A stretch of 64,000 nt of DNA from Amanita rubescens (taxonomy: Eukaryota > Basidiomycota > Agaricomycetes > Agaricales > Amanitaceae): the NCBI GenBank assembly GCA_015039365.1, contig WION01000024.1, positions 124,001 through 188,000 of the forward strand, in the 5' to 3' direction. Positions within the stretch are counted from its first letter, which is position 1, and the number at the start of each line of letters is the position of its first letter. Made by a program: the position numbers and the translations under genes. Shown piece by piece: positions 44,143-56,300 of the stretch. A model generated the notes under the pieces. It ran no database searches. It saw only the letters and a list, made by a program, of their open reading frames with translations, and had not been told where the DNA came from.

Positions 44143-45576
44143 TCAAGGACTTTCGACGTCAGAGTTGTCGGAAAACAAACACGGTCCGTAGTAAATGGTA
44201 TTGTCATCGATAGGATTAAGATAGGATTCTGGATGACCGGGCGAGAACGCCAGGGTTATTGAGGGAATGCGATGATCCGACTCTGCCTCGGTATATGGAC
44301 AATCGCCTTCATCAGTCACGGCAGCAACTGGTAATTCGGGACCTTGGATGGGTAAGGGAGAGTGGTTTTGAGTAGGAATGGTGATTGCGTCTTCTGTACA
44401 GGGATTCAAAAGCTTGAGTTGCTCTTCAAGTAGTGCAGACGCTGGGGAACTGCTCGAGGTCCAATCAAATGGCGATGCAAAGCGATCTTTGTCAAGGTAT
44501 CGAGTCGTGTAATCTATCCGAGAGTCTTCATGCATAGAACCGCCTTCGACGAATAAGAGGGAATCAGGATTTTGTCGGCTCGTTGGCGTACGATTCGTAG
44601 TTGCATCATAAATCATGTCATCGGATGTCCAGTGCCATGTGACGTCAGATTCTTGCGCATATTTGACTTCGTGAGAGCCAAACTGTGTCGAACTCGTCGA
44701 ATCCGAATAACACTCGATCAGGGTATCCGCTCCGAAGTCATCACCAGAAGTGGCAATATTACCAAAGGCGCGTCCACTAGCTCCCAGCGATTTCAATTCT
44801 TCTTCTAGACTCGTGCTCCTCGATTCGTTACGCGGCAGGCCCATTATGATCCCGATGGTGTCCCAGGGATCTTCGCAGTCGAAAATACATCCAGGGAGCG
44901 GTTCCCGCCGTTCCGCTGCGGACATTGTGCGACGCAGAGCTTTGGCAGAGGGAGATGCTTGAGGCGATTCCGACCACGTGAATGCCGCTGACGTGTCCAT
45001 TGACAGGCTTCGCTGGCGGGTACGCATATCGCCACCTAAATCGCATCTTGGTATATTAATACTTCCTCCGGCAGAATCTTGGGGTGTAAGGGGGCTTTCT
45101 CCGAAAAGCCTGGAACGTAATTTACCACAGTCATTTCGCAAGCACGGATACCCCGGTGTATCTATGTCCTCATCTTCTTCGACGCCGTTACAAAGCGATG
45201 ACGAGAGTCTCGTCACGATCTCCGGGCTCCAACCTTTAGATCCGGTGCTTGATGCCCGACACAGCGGTGGCGAACAGTTGCTTATCTTATACTTTGATAC
45301 CGGAGTACGTGGAGATTTATCGCCGTCTAGAAAGATGCCCGCTGTATCTAATGGGTTACTATTAGAGTGCTCAGAAAGCGGAAACAACTGCAGACTAAAG
45401 TAAACAGGGTGCGTCGCGTGCATTGAATTTTCACCCAGGTCGTTCTCGCTGGTCCAAGATTGAGGCGTGCGCTTGGAGGGCGGGCTGGAAAAAGATAAAC
45501 TGACTAAGCCGCGGACGAAAGCGGATAACATGAAAGACGGCAGATAACCTAAGAGAAGAGGCAGAGGTGGTGACAT
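44143..45576 (-). CDS. Single-exon hypothetical protein, serine-rich
   Basis: An intronless frame of 477 codons, unusual beside intron-rich neighbours. The N-terminus (PLPLLLGYLPSFMLSAFVRGL) could be a signal anchor or simply hydrophobic. Most of the rest is serine/proline-rich and probably disordered, with SMDTSAAFTW and DCEDPWDTIGIIMGLPRNES as the most structured-looking pieces. Length and codon use support a real gene; I recognise no domain. Confidence 0.65.
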   Translation of the reverse strand: MSPPLPLLLGYLPSFMLSAFVRGLVSLSFSSPPSKRTPQSWTSENDLGENSMHATHPVYFSLQLFPLSEHSNSNPLDTAGIFLDGDKSPRTPVSKYKISNCSPPLCRASSTGSKGWSPEIVTRLSSSLCNGVEEDEDIDTPGYPCLRNDCGKLRSRLFGESPLTPQDSAGGSINIPRCDLGGDMRTRQRSLSMDTSAAFTWSESPQASPSAKALRRTMSAAERREPLPGCIFDCEDPWDTIGIIMGLPRNESRSTSLEEELKSLGASGRAFGNIATSGDDFGADTLIECYSDSTSSTQFGSHEVKYAQESDVTWHWTSDDMIYDATTNRTPTSRQNPDSLLFVEGGSMHEDSRIDYTTRYLDKDRFASPFDWTSSSSPASALLEEQLKLLNPCTEDAITIPTQNHSPLPIQGPELPVAAVTDEGDCPYTEAESDHRIPSITLAFSPGHPESYLNPIDDNTIYYGPCLFSDNSDVESP

Positions 45577-46715
45577 TTACTTCCTTCGGATGAGCTGCTT
45601 TCATCAAACTTCTTTGATTGCCAAGCGTTTCATTACGATGCAATCCAGCAAGGTCAGGGACAGCAAGAATGCGGTCGCACATGGATCGCAACGAAATAGC
45701 ACCTATCAGAACAAGAAAGCATATGATAATGCTATGCACGTTGGCGCGCATATATCACCACATACACTGAGTGGCTTCACTGATACCGCATGTGGAGCGG
45801 TCTTGACCCTGAGTATCTTTATCGTATGTTCGTGTGACATGGGATTGCTCCGGATGGTGATCCCGGTTCGTCTCAACGCGGTTTACATGTAGATTGGCAG
45901 CGCTATTATGTTTGGCGTGAAACAATGTAATTTCCGACTTCTTTTTCGGCCCGAGAAAGCCATTATCGTTTGTCTTGTCAGCGATTAGTCCCTTGGCAAG
46001 CCTTTGTCGACAGAAGAAGCCCTTCTGCGTACGACTAGTTGCATCTTTCAACTTCGCCCTCGCGGCATTCCTATGCAGGTAAGTGGCGTATTCAAGGCAA
46101 AGCCTGATTCTGACCTTTTTCCACCCATGTAATTCGCGCCTGGCATGGTATGTGGGAAAAAGGAACTGTTGACTTTTAGGCTTCTTCCCACGTCGAACAA
46201 GAATGCAATTAAGCTGCGGGAAGACTTCGAATTACGCAATCAGATAAATCTGCCCTGTTCGGGACCAAGTTGAGGACGTTGACTTGTTTCGCTTCAGAGG
46301 ACGGTTCATTCTTTCTCTATGGAGATATGATATATTTGCCTCAGTGGTTCCGAGGAACGTGTGAAGGTGACTATCAATGAAACCCCATCTTTCCAGCACT
46401 TCTCGGGTGCTGCCCCCATAAAGCCTTTTCAAGTATGATTAAAAGCCCTGTACTTTGAAACCCAAGGCTGTGCAGTGCGAAATGTTGAATCTGAGCACAG
46501 TGACTAGGGCATGCTCCAACGATAGCAAGGAGCAGTGCCCAACACGGCAGACAAACATAAGCATAACTAGATACTAGATAACTTAGTTGTTCGTGCATAT
46601 ATACCCGTCTAACCTTCCTGGCCATGTACGATTAATTCGAAGCCTGAAATTATGAACTGTCCATGTATATTGTAATATGCGTTAACTTAGCCCAACCATT
46701 AGCCTACCAGCTGAT
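45577..46715. other. Intergenic, no gene seen
   Basis: About 1.1 kb between the intronless gene and the MFS transporter 3' end. Open frames are short and without domain or splice support. Confidence 0.45.
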
Positions 46716-48596
46716 CTATGACGCTAAGGCAAGGTGAAACTGTTTTGGCAGAGTGAAAGAGAGTCGGATACCACCAGCAACAATTGCCAATAGAATGTAG
46801 TAAACCGCATTCCCCCCCGCTAAGTGGCGCTGCAACGAGATGGCATACAACGATGAGGCAACCCATGGACCGAGCCCCCTAGAGGCACTCGATACAGCCT
46901 GGGCCAAACCATTCATAGCACCGAGAGCCGATTTACTTGGTGAGAGGTCCTGAACCATAACCTGTACGGAGCCTGACAACCCGGTAAGAACCACATCCAG
47001 AAGATCGCTCATAACGGACTAACCATAACATGCAGGCACCGCAGCATTCGTCGCAAGCTGTACGACGATAACGCACCACACTTTCCAGTCGGCGTATCCC
47101 GCACGCTGGGCAAAGTAGCTGGCGATAGGGTAACACGAGAAGGGGACAAGTAGACACGAAAAAGTGACAATGTACACCTTTCGTGCCCCATACCGCCTGA
47201 TAATAGGACCCAAGAGACTCAGCTGTATTAAGGCGCTGAACATGCCGTATACTCCCATCGTTATCCCTATCACAAACGGCGTGAAGCCAAGACCTCCATG
47301 CTCGACAGATGTCGACCACATCAAAGGCAGCAATACTTGAATAGACATATCCAAGAAAGTGAACAGACAATAGTTCACCAATAGAGTAATCAATTCTGGC
47401 GTTAACAAAGTTCGAAAAGGAGGCGGTTTTTGATGCTCTTCGTGTGCATTGAGCACCCCATCTTCAACTTCTGTAAGTGAAGCCGATGAACTTGAAGACG
47501 GGCTACTGCTTCTGTGTGTACCATAGTCCGTGCCGTTGCTGTCAGCCAGAGGAGTGAACGAATCTGAAACCAAAAATCGGGTTTGTCTATCTCGTCGAGC
47601 ATTCTTGTTCCTCTCTCGTTGTGATCTTATCGCATGGGAAGTCTGCATATGTTTTCAGAAAGCTACTCATCGGTGTATGAATGGGGATTACTTCTTTGAG
47701 TGCGACAAACCCCCCTAAGAACGATATGAAGGCGATCATGGCCGCGGCCACGCATGGCAAAAAATATGGGTGGATCTTGAAATATGCGAGCTTGCCTAAA
47801 GTGTCTGGCCACCGCTCCCCAGGCCGTGATAAAAGTCCGCCGATGATAGGGCTGCGTAAAAAATAAGAATTTGCGTTGCTGAGTTGGGATAGATGTAATT
47901 TACCCAAGCGTTATTCCCGTACACCACATCAGAGGTATTCGGGCGAAAGCATCTGCCATGTTGGTGGAGTCCGTTAACTACGGGATATAAGTCTCAGTGA
48001 GTCATATGTCGGGACGACACTTACCTCGCCTATCACAGCCTTGGAAACACCTGTTGTTATCATGTCAAACAACAATCGGCGTATTAAACCGTAAGAAATA
48101 CCAATATTTCCATTGAATACGCCTTGTAAAAATCTGAAAACGACTAGCCATGGGAATGCTGTTGTCATGCCGAATGCAACCATGACAAGCGACAGTCCAA
48201 GCGGGCCGAATAATAGAACGGGTCTCCGGCCAAACCTATCAGACGCCATGCCCCAGAAGACAACAGTGACAGCTTCTGCAAGGAAGAAAGTAGATTCCTG
48301 AAATATATTTGATAAAGGTTAGAATCAACGGGTGAAATCAGAAATGAAGAGACGAGTCGTACAATCATGCCAGCATAATATCCAGTCTTGCGTTCATCAC
48401 CTCCAGTGATACCAGTCTCCCGAACGAACTGGTTAATGAAGGGATAGATGACTGTAGCAGTTATCGGTTCAGAGAATTGAATCAAGTATACGACCCAAAG
48501 CTGCGCCCAGGGCAAAGGCGTTCGTCTCCTCTTGTTCTCATATCCGTTCCCTGGCTCCGAGTCGTGTTCGTTGCAGGACGTTTCTGAGCAATGCAT
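46716..48596 (-). CDS. Major facilitator superfamily transporter
   Basis: Seven exons: 48596-48363, 48297-48102, 48050-48025, 47977-47904, 47851-47692, 47642-47024, 46972-46716; 521 residues. TM1 starts at PLPWAQLWVVYLIQFSEPI; the MFS A-motif is SDRFGRRPVLLFGPLG; VFRFLQGVFNGNIGVSKAVIGEL is the TM4-5 region and GPIIGGLLSRPGERWP a further family motif. A long serine-rich cytosolic loop (about residues 255-320) separates the two halves, and the second half ends PKQFHLALAS. The loop and motifs resemble fungal YCR023C-type/Tet-type transporters, substrate unknown. No lesion seen. Confidence 0.9.
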
Positions 48597-49369
48597 ACCG
48601 TAGCCAGGCGGTGCGAAAACGAGAGCAAAGCACTGGAATCTTGATAAGCTGGGACCGGATTTTATGCAGGGCCGGCACAAGACTCGTTATGGAGTTATTC
48701 ATTTGATGACGTGACACCTCAGGCCTTAGCGTGCTACGAGATGCGATATTTTAAGTAGCTGATCGCTTCCGAGAACCATGTCCCCAGACGTTTATGTGAC
48801 ATCCGAGAGGAGAACGCCTTTGACCGATCGGCCAAAATTGTCTGATTGTGATTTAGACCATGTGTCCATCCGTCTTTCAGAACGCGGTCTCACCAAATGC
48901 CGATCTTTCTCTCCAAAGCGTCGATGGAGAGTCAAGTGCCTATAGTATGTGCCGCATTAAGTTAGACTTCGCCAGGGTGGTGTAGTAATCCAGTAGTGCT
49001 AGCTAAATTAGTGATAGGGTTAGTCAGACCACCCTAAAATAGTGGCTCAAAGATAGTCTACTTCATTTAGCGGTGTTGGCGTTTCAAAAAGCCGAGCAAG
49101 GGCCCTTCCAGCCTTCGTAGGAGTGTTCCGGGGTCCGCCTCCGAGGGGATATGATCTGCGGAGTCTGAGTGAGAAAATTATGATAGTCACGAAGTACACG
49201 CTTAACACGGGGACACTATCCTGCAGCCGAGGACCATTAGAGCACCGTTCCACGTTACACCGTAGTATATAAAAAAGTTCTAGTTCGGTTCTGCGCTGTT
49301 GGACGTGGGAGTTTATGTCACGCTGTGACAAATTCCTTTTTGGGCCTCGACACCTCTTGCAACGCCGAC
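48597..49369. other. Intergenic between MFS transporter and CKB
   Basis: No convincing gene. A 55-codon ORF (48778-48945, +) and a minus ORF over 49047-49331 were seen but have no support beyond openness. The right end is promoter and 5' UTR of the casein kinase gene. Confidence 0.4.
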
Positions 49370-50557
49370 AGTGAGTGCCTCCCCATTTACCTTCGACTTT
49401 CAGTTCGAAATTTCATTATCCTGCGTGCAGTGGAAGAAGTTTCAACGGGTTCTGACTCTGAGTACTCCAGGTTCGCCACTTTTCCCTTGCAATCAGATTT
49501 CAGGTACTGATTTACCGAAACCGATGCAGCTCCGTACGCCCTTACCCTGTGTTCTGTTCTGCCGTCCCCAAGGCGCTCATTGCAATTAGTGGATCTCCTG
49601 GTTCCTGTCCTCAAAAGGAAATGAATACTTTTGCGAAGTCGATGAAGACTTCATCCTAGACCGCTTCAACCTCACTGGACTCAACAATGAGGTAGCGAAC
49701 TACTCGCAGGCATTGGATCTTATTACCGATACACTAGGTGCGCCAGTACTTGCTTTCTATGCGAGGATTCAGGAGCCAAACAGCCGGATCACCACAGATG
49801 ACGATGTTCAAGATGACCTGCGCGGGTCGCTAGATGTCCAAGCCAGGCTTCTGTACGGCCTAATCCACGCTCGCTGGATCGTCACTGCCAGGGGTCTGCA
49901 AAAAATGGTATGCCTTAACTTGGAAAATGAACTTCTAGCTTACTTAAAGCCCTAGCTCGAAAAGTACAAGCGTGGAGAATTTGGCCGCTGCCCCCGCGTC
50001 TACTGCCAATCCCAGCCTCTCCTACCAGTTGGGCTAACGGATGTACCCTACCAAAAGTCTGTTAAACTCTACTGCGGGCGGTGTGAAGATCTGTATTCTC
50101 CCAAGTCCTCCAGACATGGGTCTATCGATGGCGCATATTTTGGAACTACTTTCCCTCATCTCTTGTTCCTCGTATACCCATCTCTTGTTCCTCCGAAGAG
50201 CGGTCCCCCTGATTTTCCGAATGCTGCCAGCCAGGCCGCAGGTAATGCATCCTCGGAGGGGAGAAATAGACGCAGGACAAGAGAAGAACTCGAGGTCAGC
50301 GCGGCAGCTTCTGAGGGTGGCGGAGAAGGCGTTAGCACAGCTTCTGTTGCGCTGAAGGCAGAGCGGTACAGGCCCAGGATATATGGTTTCCAGATTAATG
50401 AGGTTGCAAAGCTACAGAGATGGCAGGAGGCAGTGAGAGATCGGTACACCCCATTTCACTGAATCATATCTTATTAAACTAATTGTCTTGTGATAGACAA
50501 ATTGCTCGGTTGGAGGCTTACGAGGCACGACAGTCACAGCAACAACAGTCATCATGA
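49370..50557 (+). CDS. CKB1: Casein kinase 2 regulatory (beta) subunit
   Basis: Predicted segments: 49370, 49431-49470, 49497-49503, 49590-49737, 49798-49907, 49956-50443, 50497-50557; 284 residues. The protein reads GSDSEYS...[30 protein letters not shown] in three pieces, then [20 protein letters not shown] and the zinc site CPRVYCQSQ / CGRCEDLY, with [21 protein letters not shown] and the conserved C-terminal [20 protein letters not shown]. All are CK2-beta hallmarks; the dimer assembles the CK2 holoenzyme. The start is odd: no genomic ATG fits, but joining A at 49370 to TGGAAGAAG at 49431 creates one. A 7-nt exon (49497-49503) is also needed to keep frame. Confidence 0.88.
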
Positions 50558-51185
50558 TAGTCAGCAATCTTTTTGAACTACTCCCCTTGTACTAATTAAG
50601 AAGAGTTGAACGTTGAATTGTGATTTCACTTTCGATTCCAAGCTGATACGGCTCCGTATGCCGGTCCGCCGGAAGCGTTGACTATTGACACAGGCATGAT
50701 TAACTGTGTCACGGACGGATCATGCCGATGTTACGACATTGACACGCACCTGCCAGCAGGATGTCCTCGAAATCTTATCTCATCTCGTGTGACGTCGTTA
50801 CTAGGTGGTTGAGGTGAACAATAAGCTAATCCAAAAGGAGTTCTAAAAATACCTTCGAAACGTCCTCGTTTTCGCGTCCATTGCGGCGTCGTCAGCGAGG
50901 TCGTAAGCCAGACAATAAGGGCATTTCCTTCAGCCCTGGACACCTCATACCATCGGCGCAAGCTCGGTGATGTTCTATACTCGTTCCCGTCACAAAGACA
51001 ATTAGCACCCACAAGAGCCTACTTAAGGGACACAATCAGAGGATTTGCTCGCTGGTCAACATTCCGTTCTTTCAGCCAACCTCGTACTTGGGAAAAGCCC
51101 AGCAGAGCTAGCTCTCGCTCGCTCCCTCTTGTTATACCGTATCCTTTTAACTCACTTTCTTCGCCCAAAGCGAACATCAAACACC
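50558..51185. other. Intergenic, upstream of the pheromone gene
   Basis: No gene supported on either strand. The ~100 bp before 51186 is pyrimidine-rich (CTCGCTCGCTCCCTC), as in fungal promoters and 5' UTRs. Confidence 0.4.
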
Positions 51186-51323
51186 ATGGACACCTTCGCT
51201 TGCATTTCATCATTTTTCGCCTCGTCGCAGAGTGACAAAGGCGAAGACCCAGCGCAGCCTCCTGTCGATGAAGAGCGGTGCGGAACCGGTAGCGGAGGAT
51301 TTGCGTACTGCGTAATTGCCTAA
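51186..51323 (+). CDS. Lipopeptide mating pheromone precursor (CaaX)
   Basis: A single-exon frame of 45 residues: MDTFACISSFFASSQSDKGE at the start, a charged ER-type processing site (DEERCGTGSG) and the C-terminal CaaX box CVIA. This layout (about 40-70 residues, MD(S/T)F start, Glu-Arg site ~13 residues from the end, CaaX) is that of basidiomycete B-locus pheromone precursors, which are farnesylated and carboxymethylated on the cysteine and sensed by STE3-type receptors. I could not find a receptor in the window, so it may be a non-mating-type paralogue or lie at the edge of a B locus. Kozak-like context ACACCATGG. Confidence 0.85.
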   Translation: MDTFACISSFFASSQSDKGEDPAQPPVDEERCGTGSGGFAYCVIA

Positions 51324-51820
51324 GTTGGGGATGCCTGCACGACAACTACGACTTCAACGCTCATTTATACTGTACGCCCTCCGTTGGTCCTTTGTTTCGA
51401 GAATACTAAGTAAAATTCCAGAATCGCCTCGCATGGAACGAGGACGTGCATCTTTGTACTTTGACAGTCATGGAAGAACGGACATTTTTTGTATATTCTG
51501 TAGGGTCATTGAAATATCGTCATTCTCTAGATCATTGGGACTCGTATTTCGACCATAGGTTATTCTTTACGATTCACTTCGTCAGATGGGTTACGTCATA
51601 TTAATTTGGCATTGTTCTATAGGCGCAATAGTTGTGATTTTGATTTTCGTTGTGGGCGTGGCAACTCAATAGACTTTATCTAAGATCGGGGTTTCGAATG
51701 GGGAAATACTCAGTCACTTGTGATATAATCAATTGTGTATCCTGGACTTCGTTCCCACCCTTTTCCACCGCAATACATAGCTTCTCATTCGTTATCACAC
51801 AAATACCTAGACAATGAAAG
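51324..51820. other. Intergenic, no gene seen
   Basis: 3' flank of the pheromone gene and of the convergent unknown gene. Nothing else supported. Confidence 0.4.
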
Positions 51821-52975
51821 TTATAAGGGTGAAATGAAAGTGTGTGCCTTATCCACGACGATATCGTAGCCTGAATCTCCGCGCCGATAGACCCATGAAG
51901 GAGACCTCTCGACGGGTAAATCAGGCATTGGGGAAGATGCCACATCTGTTACGTCTCGAACGTTTGTCTGAGGGATCCCATGCAATCCGTCAAGGACCAC
52001 GTATTACGAATCCGATTAAAATACCATAAACTGCACACGCACACAAAGTTGCCAAACGATACAGACTTGATCTCTCCATGACATCTCAGTCTAAATGCGT
52101 TTGCCACTAGGTCCGAGACCTCTCGATTGAGAATGAACAATGTATACCTCTCTGAAATGAAAGATACTCCCCACGTGTAACTCAGGCTTCACGAAACTGT
52201 CGCCCGTTTCGTACCACAAACAAAAGAACGAGTCTTCCCCGGAGATAGGAACCCTTCGATGCAGCACAAAGGACAAATCTGACACTCGTTACCAAATACA
52301 CGATCGCGCAGACGTTGCAGGAGTGATTGAACAGGATTATTGGACGGTTGATATCGTGGATCCATGGATCGACAATAACCTTGCGAAGATCGGTAATCTG
52401 CGGCACAGCAGGTTCGTGACTACTGTCAAGGCCAGACCCATCCATGTATACGTCGATTGAGAAAATTAGATACTGAGCTGAACGAGAAAGGACACGAGTT
52501 TGCGGGTGTACCTCGCGCACAAAAAGCCGGATTATAGTTTTGACCCATGGATTGTGGTGATGAATGTGCGGTAGTGGTGAGAGGAGAGAGAGAGATGATG
52601 TTACTATGGTGGTTAGATTATATAGAAGAACGTGAGAAGGGTATGAACCTGCCCTGCCGTTGTAGAGCTCCATAAGTCGTCCGTTCATCCCAGTTCTAAT
52701 TCCCTTCGTAGTACATTGCGCCAAAGTCCCAGGCAAGAGAAAGAGCAACGTTTTGAACCATTTACCCGTGGAAGACTGCCAACGATGACGAGCGAGGTAC
52801 GTGACGGATGGGAATATAATCGGTATGCCACAAAAACAGAACAAGGGCCAACGAGAGACGGGTTTTTGCCCAGAGTCTCCAAGAGTGATACGCCTTCTTC
52901 CTCGAGGTCGGAGACGACAACGTAGGCCAGTAAGGGCTGTCGTTCGCCTGCATTGGAGGGATACCTAATTGGCAT
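51821..52975 (-). CDS. Unknown multi-exon gene, C-terminal half resolved
   Basis: The last three exons are coherent: 52278-52148, 52090-52045 and 51945-51821, giving DLSFVLHRRVPISGEDSFFC, WYETGDSFVKPELHVGSIFH, a short WRDQVCIVWQL piece and WVYRRGDSGYDIVVDKAHTF before TAA. Upstream, several frames stay open from a possible ATG at 52975 (MPIRYPSNAGERQPLLAYVV) and I could not settle the exon joins. One alternative frame contains a membrane-like LALTVVTNLLCRRLPIF. I looked for STE3 receptor motifs because of the neighbouring pheromone gene and saw none. Function unknown. Confidence 0.5.
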
Positions 52976-53324
52976 ACTCGACTATTGTCGACTTTCCCAG
53001 AAGCTGGTATAGTTCTTATTGTATGAATAATCTTCGACGAGGAATTTCTATGTGTCTTGACCCGAGTTGCGTAAAACTGATATCGATCGATAGTTGGGTG
53101 ATGTCCACTGGCGTCTCTGAGAGCAAAGAGGTATAAGAAGCGGGGGAGCTGTTGTGGGATTCATGGAGGCGGGGAATATTAATGATATGTGCGTTGTCAC
53201 TACATCACTACATTTATTGAAATAGAAGATATGAGGTCATGACTCCCACGGTCTGGTGCAAGACAACATGACCAAATAGGGAAGATAGCTGGGAATTTAT
53301 AGCTTTTTCGGGGCTGGCTTGACA
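52976..53324. other. Divergent intergenic region before DIS3
   Basis: About 350 bp of non-coding DNA between divergent starts; probable promoters of both neighbours. Confidence 0.4.
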
Positions 53325-56300
53325 ATGCCAGAGATTACCATAAGGAAGAGGCCTCCCGAAGAGGCTGTTATCACCCAGCGCAAATTTTTCAAGAAAACTG
53401 CAAGAGGGAAGGTGATCAAAGGTGGGTGAAGCGCTTTCATCGAGTTGATTACGCTAATGGTAGACAGTTCTCAGGGAAAGATATCTACGCGATGACGTTG
53501 GTTGTGGAACCAGAGGGTGTGCGATATGTAAAGGCTTGGCTGGAATGAACGGAGAGCTGGCTCTGTTGCCTTCAGAAGGCGATAAAAGCCATCCCTTATT
53601 TCCCGAGGGGCATTTTCTACTGCCAGACACGAACATTTTCTTGTCGCAGGTATGTATACATGCCTGATGGAATGAAATTTTGACGTTTGCTGTTGTCTTA
53701 GATGGACTTACTTGAGTCGACATTGTTTTCACCTCCCATCATCCTTCTCCAGACTGTGCTTGAAGAAGTGCGACATCGTTCGTTGCCACTTTATAATCGC
53801 TTGAAAGCACTTGCAAAATCAGACGATAAAAGAGTATGGGTATTTTATAATGAGTATAGACTGTGCGTACTCTGGGCGCCTTGGAAAAAACATTCTTAAA
53901 GTTATCATGTAGGGAAACCGCCGTCGTACGAGAGGAAAAGGAAACGCCGAATGACAGAAATGATCGAAGTAACCAACACAAATGACTTGTATCAACTTTG
54001 CTCATTGTAAATGCAGGTATCAGGATGTCCGTGTCGTGGTATACATCCCATCTGTCCCAGTCGCGCGGGAGCGGGCATGCCGCAAGCCAGAGCAAGCCAC
54101 CTACCGTTGTCCTATTGACGGAGGATGTAGCTAACGGACAAAAGGCGCAAGCACAAGGCATCGTCACTATGGGTGGTGAGATATCAGACACTCATTCATT
54201 ATCTGCATGGCCAATTTTGATTGTAGTGAACCGATACGTTGAGCAGATGGGGAAGGATGAAAGAGTACCCCAACTTCTCGATCTAATCTCGGCGGTTTCT
54301 GGAGAAGTCGAGCCCACAAGAGCTTCGGCGGCTGTGTCAGGTGTTAAGACAGCCCTATATCCCGACGTATGTCTCTTCTGTAAGCAGTATACACAGATTT
54401 CACCTTGTCCATTATCAGTACTTGCCAACGTCCACATTTCTTGCTGGCGTCAAAGCAGGGGGACTCCACCAAGGGCACTTCAACGCCAACCAGTACAATT
54501 ATCTCGAGGTACATACAGTTGAACGCATTCTTCCTTCACTACTTACCACATTACAGGGCGAAGTTTCCACCCCGGCGTTCAGCAGGCCTATTTTACTACA
54601 AGGCAGAGAAAATATGAACAGAGCCGTGCACGGCGATATAGTTGTTGTCCAAGTTTTCCCCGAAGCCGAGTGGAGCGCACCAGCAGATGAAGTGGTTGAT
54701 CAAGATAGTGAGTCGGGCATCTCACGGAAAGTAGACTGATCTTGAATGAAATCTCTTCAGCGACCTTGAAGGATGACGACGCAGAATCTTCTGGTGATGA
54801 GCGAGACGAAGACGAGTTGGACGAGGTGCTAAGCCGCGAGAAGAAATTACTCCTGAAAGAGCAGAGGGCAAAACAAAAGAAGGCGCACGGGAGACAGCCA
54901 ACCGGTAGAGTCGTTGGAATCATCAAAAGGAATTGGCGTGCGTGAGTGTAATCTTGTATTGATAGTGCGTCTAATTGAACGTGACAATTTAGATATGTTT
55001 GCCACATTGACTCGACCTCGCTTACGTCTTCCAATCCTACGTCACTATCCTTGCAAACCGTCTTTGCAACTCCTGTCTCCCGCCTTTTGCCCAGAATTCG
55101 GCTAAGAACTCGCCAAGCGCCAACGCTACTTGGTCAGAAAATATTAGTGACTATCGATCATTGGGATACCAAGAGCAGGTCAGTGTCATAGGTAGTCCAA
55201 TGTGACACCAGCTAATTCTTATCATAGATACCCAGAGGGCCATTTCGTTCGGGCTCTCGGCAAGGCGGAAAGCAAGGAAGCAGAACAAGAGAGTTTGCTA
55301 CTCGAGTTCGAAGTACCATATCGACCGTTCGGACGTGCGGTATTAGATTGTCTCCCGAAAGAAGGGGATTCATGGGTTGTGCCACCTAAGGATTCCGAGT
55401 CGAGTGTTTGGCAAGGGCGAGAGGATCTAAGAAATCTTGTCATTTGCAGTATAGACCCTCCAAGTAAGAGCACAGTTCTTGAATGGTGCTGGACTGACCC
55501 GGAAACTTAGATTGTCAGGATATAGACGATGCGTTACACGCTCGACTACTGCCCAACGGGAACATTGAAGCCGGTGTCCGTAAGTAACGCCTTCTAAAGA
55601 TTCTTCCGCTCTGAAATTCAAATTATGAAAGATATCGCGGATGTATCTCATTTTGTTCTGCCAGACACCCCAATGGACCACGAAGCTGCCGCTCGGGGTA
55701 CTACAGTATATCTTGTCGACAAGCGCATTGATATGCTTCCTGGTTTGTTGGGCACTAATTTATGCTCCTTAAGGCCGTTCGTGGAAAGATTAGCCTTCAG
55801 TGCCATTTGGGTAGAGCCATACTTAGTCTTCAGCCCAAGAAAGAGCATTCACGATCTGCATAATTGTAGGAAATGACGCCCGAAGCAAGTATTGTCAACG
55901 TTCGGTTCACCAAATCGGTCATTGCTTCAAAGGCAGCCTTCACGTATGAGGAAGCTCAGCTGCGGAAAGATGATCCGTATGCACATAATATTTTTACGAA
56001 TCCATCCACTCATGTCGCCTGGCAGTAACATGCAAGATGAACTCACGCAATCTATCCGTTTGCTCAATACTCTAGCACAGAAACTCAAAGCTGGTCGTAT
56101 GGCTGCAGGGGCGCTAAATCTAGCTTCTCCCGAAGTCAAAATTCAACTTGACAGTTCTGAATCCTCGGATCCTATTGATGTCGAGCAAAAAGAACTACGC
56201 GAGACAAACAGCTTGGTCGAGGAGTTCATGTTACTCGCAAACATCAGCGTGGCTAAGAAAACACAAGATACATTCCCCCAAACCGCTGTCCTACGGTGCG

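Noticed and set aside
48778..48945. 55-codon + ORF starting MSPDVYVTSERR
   Set aside because: Too short, with no homology or splice support; left as part of the intergenic region.
49047..49331. Minus-strand 94-codon ORF near the CKB1 promoter
   Set aside because: Non-ATG start, overlaps the CKB1 5' UTR, and only its last ~30 residues look protein-like.
51821..52975. STE3 pheromone receptor next to the pheromone gene
   Set aside because: No seven-helix pattern or STE3 motifs could be read in any frame.
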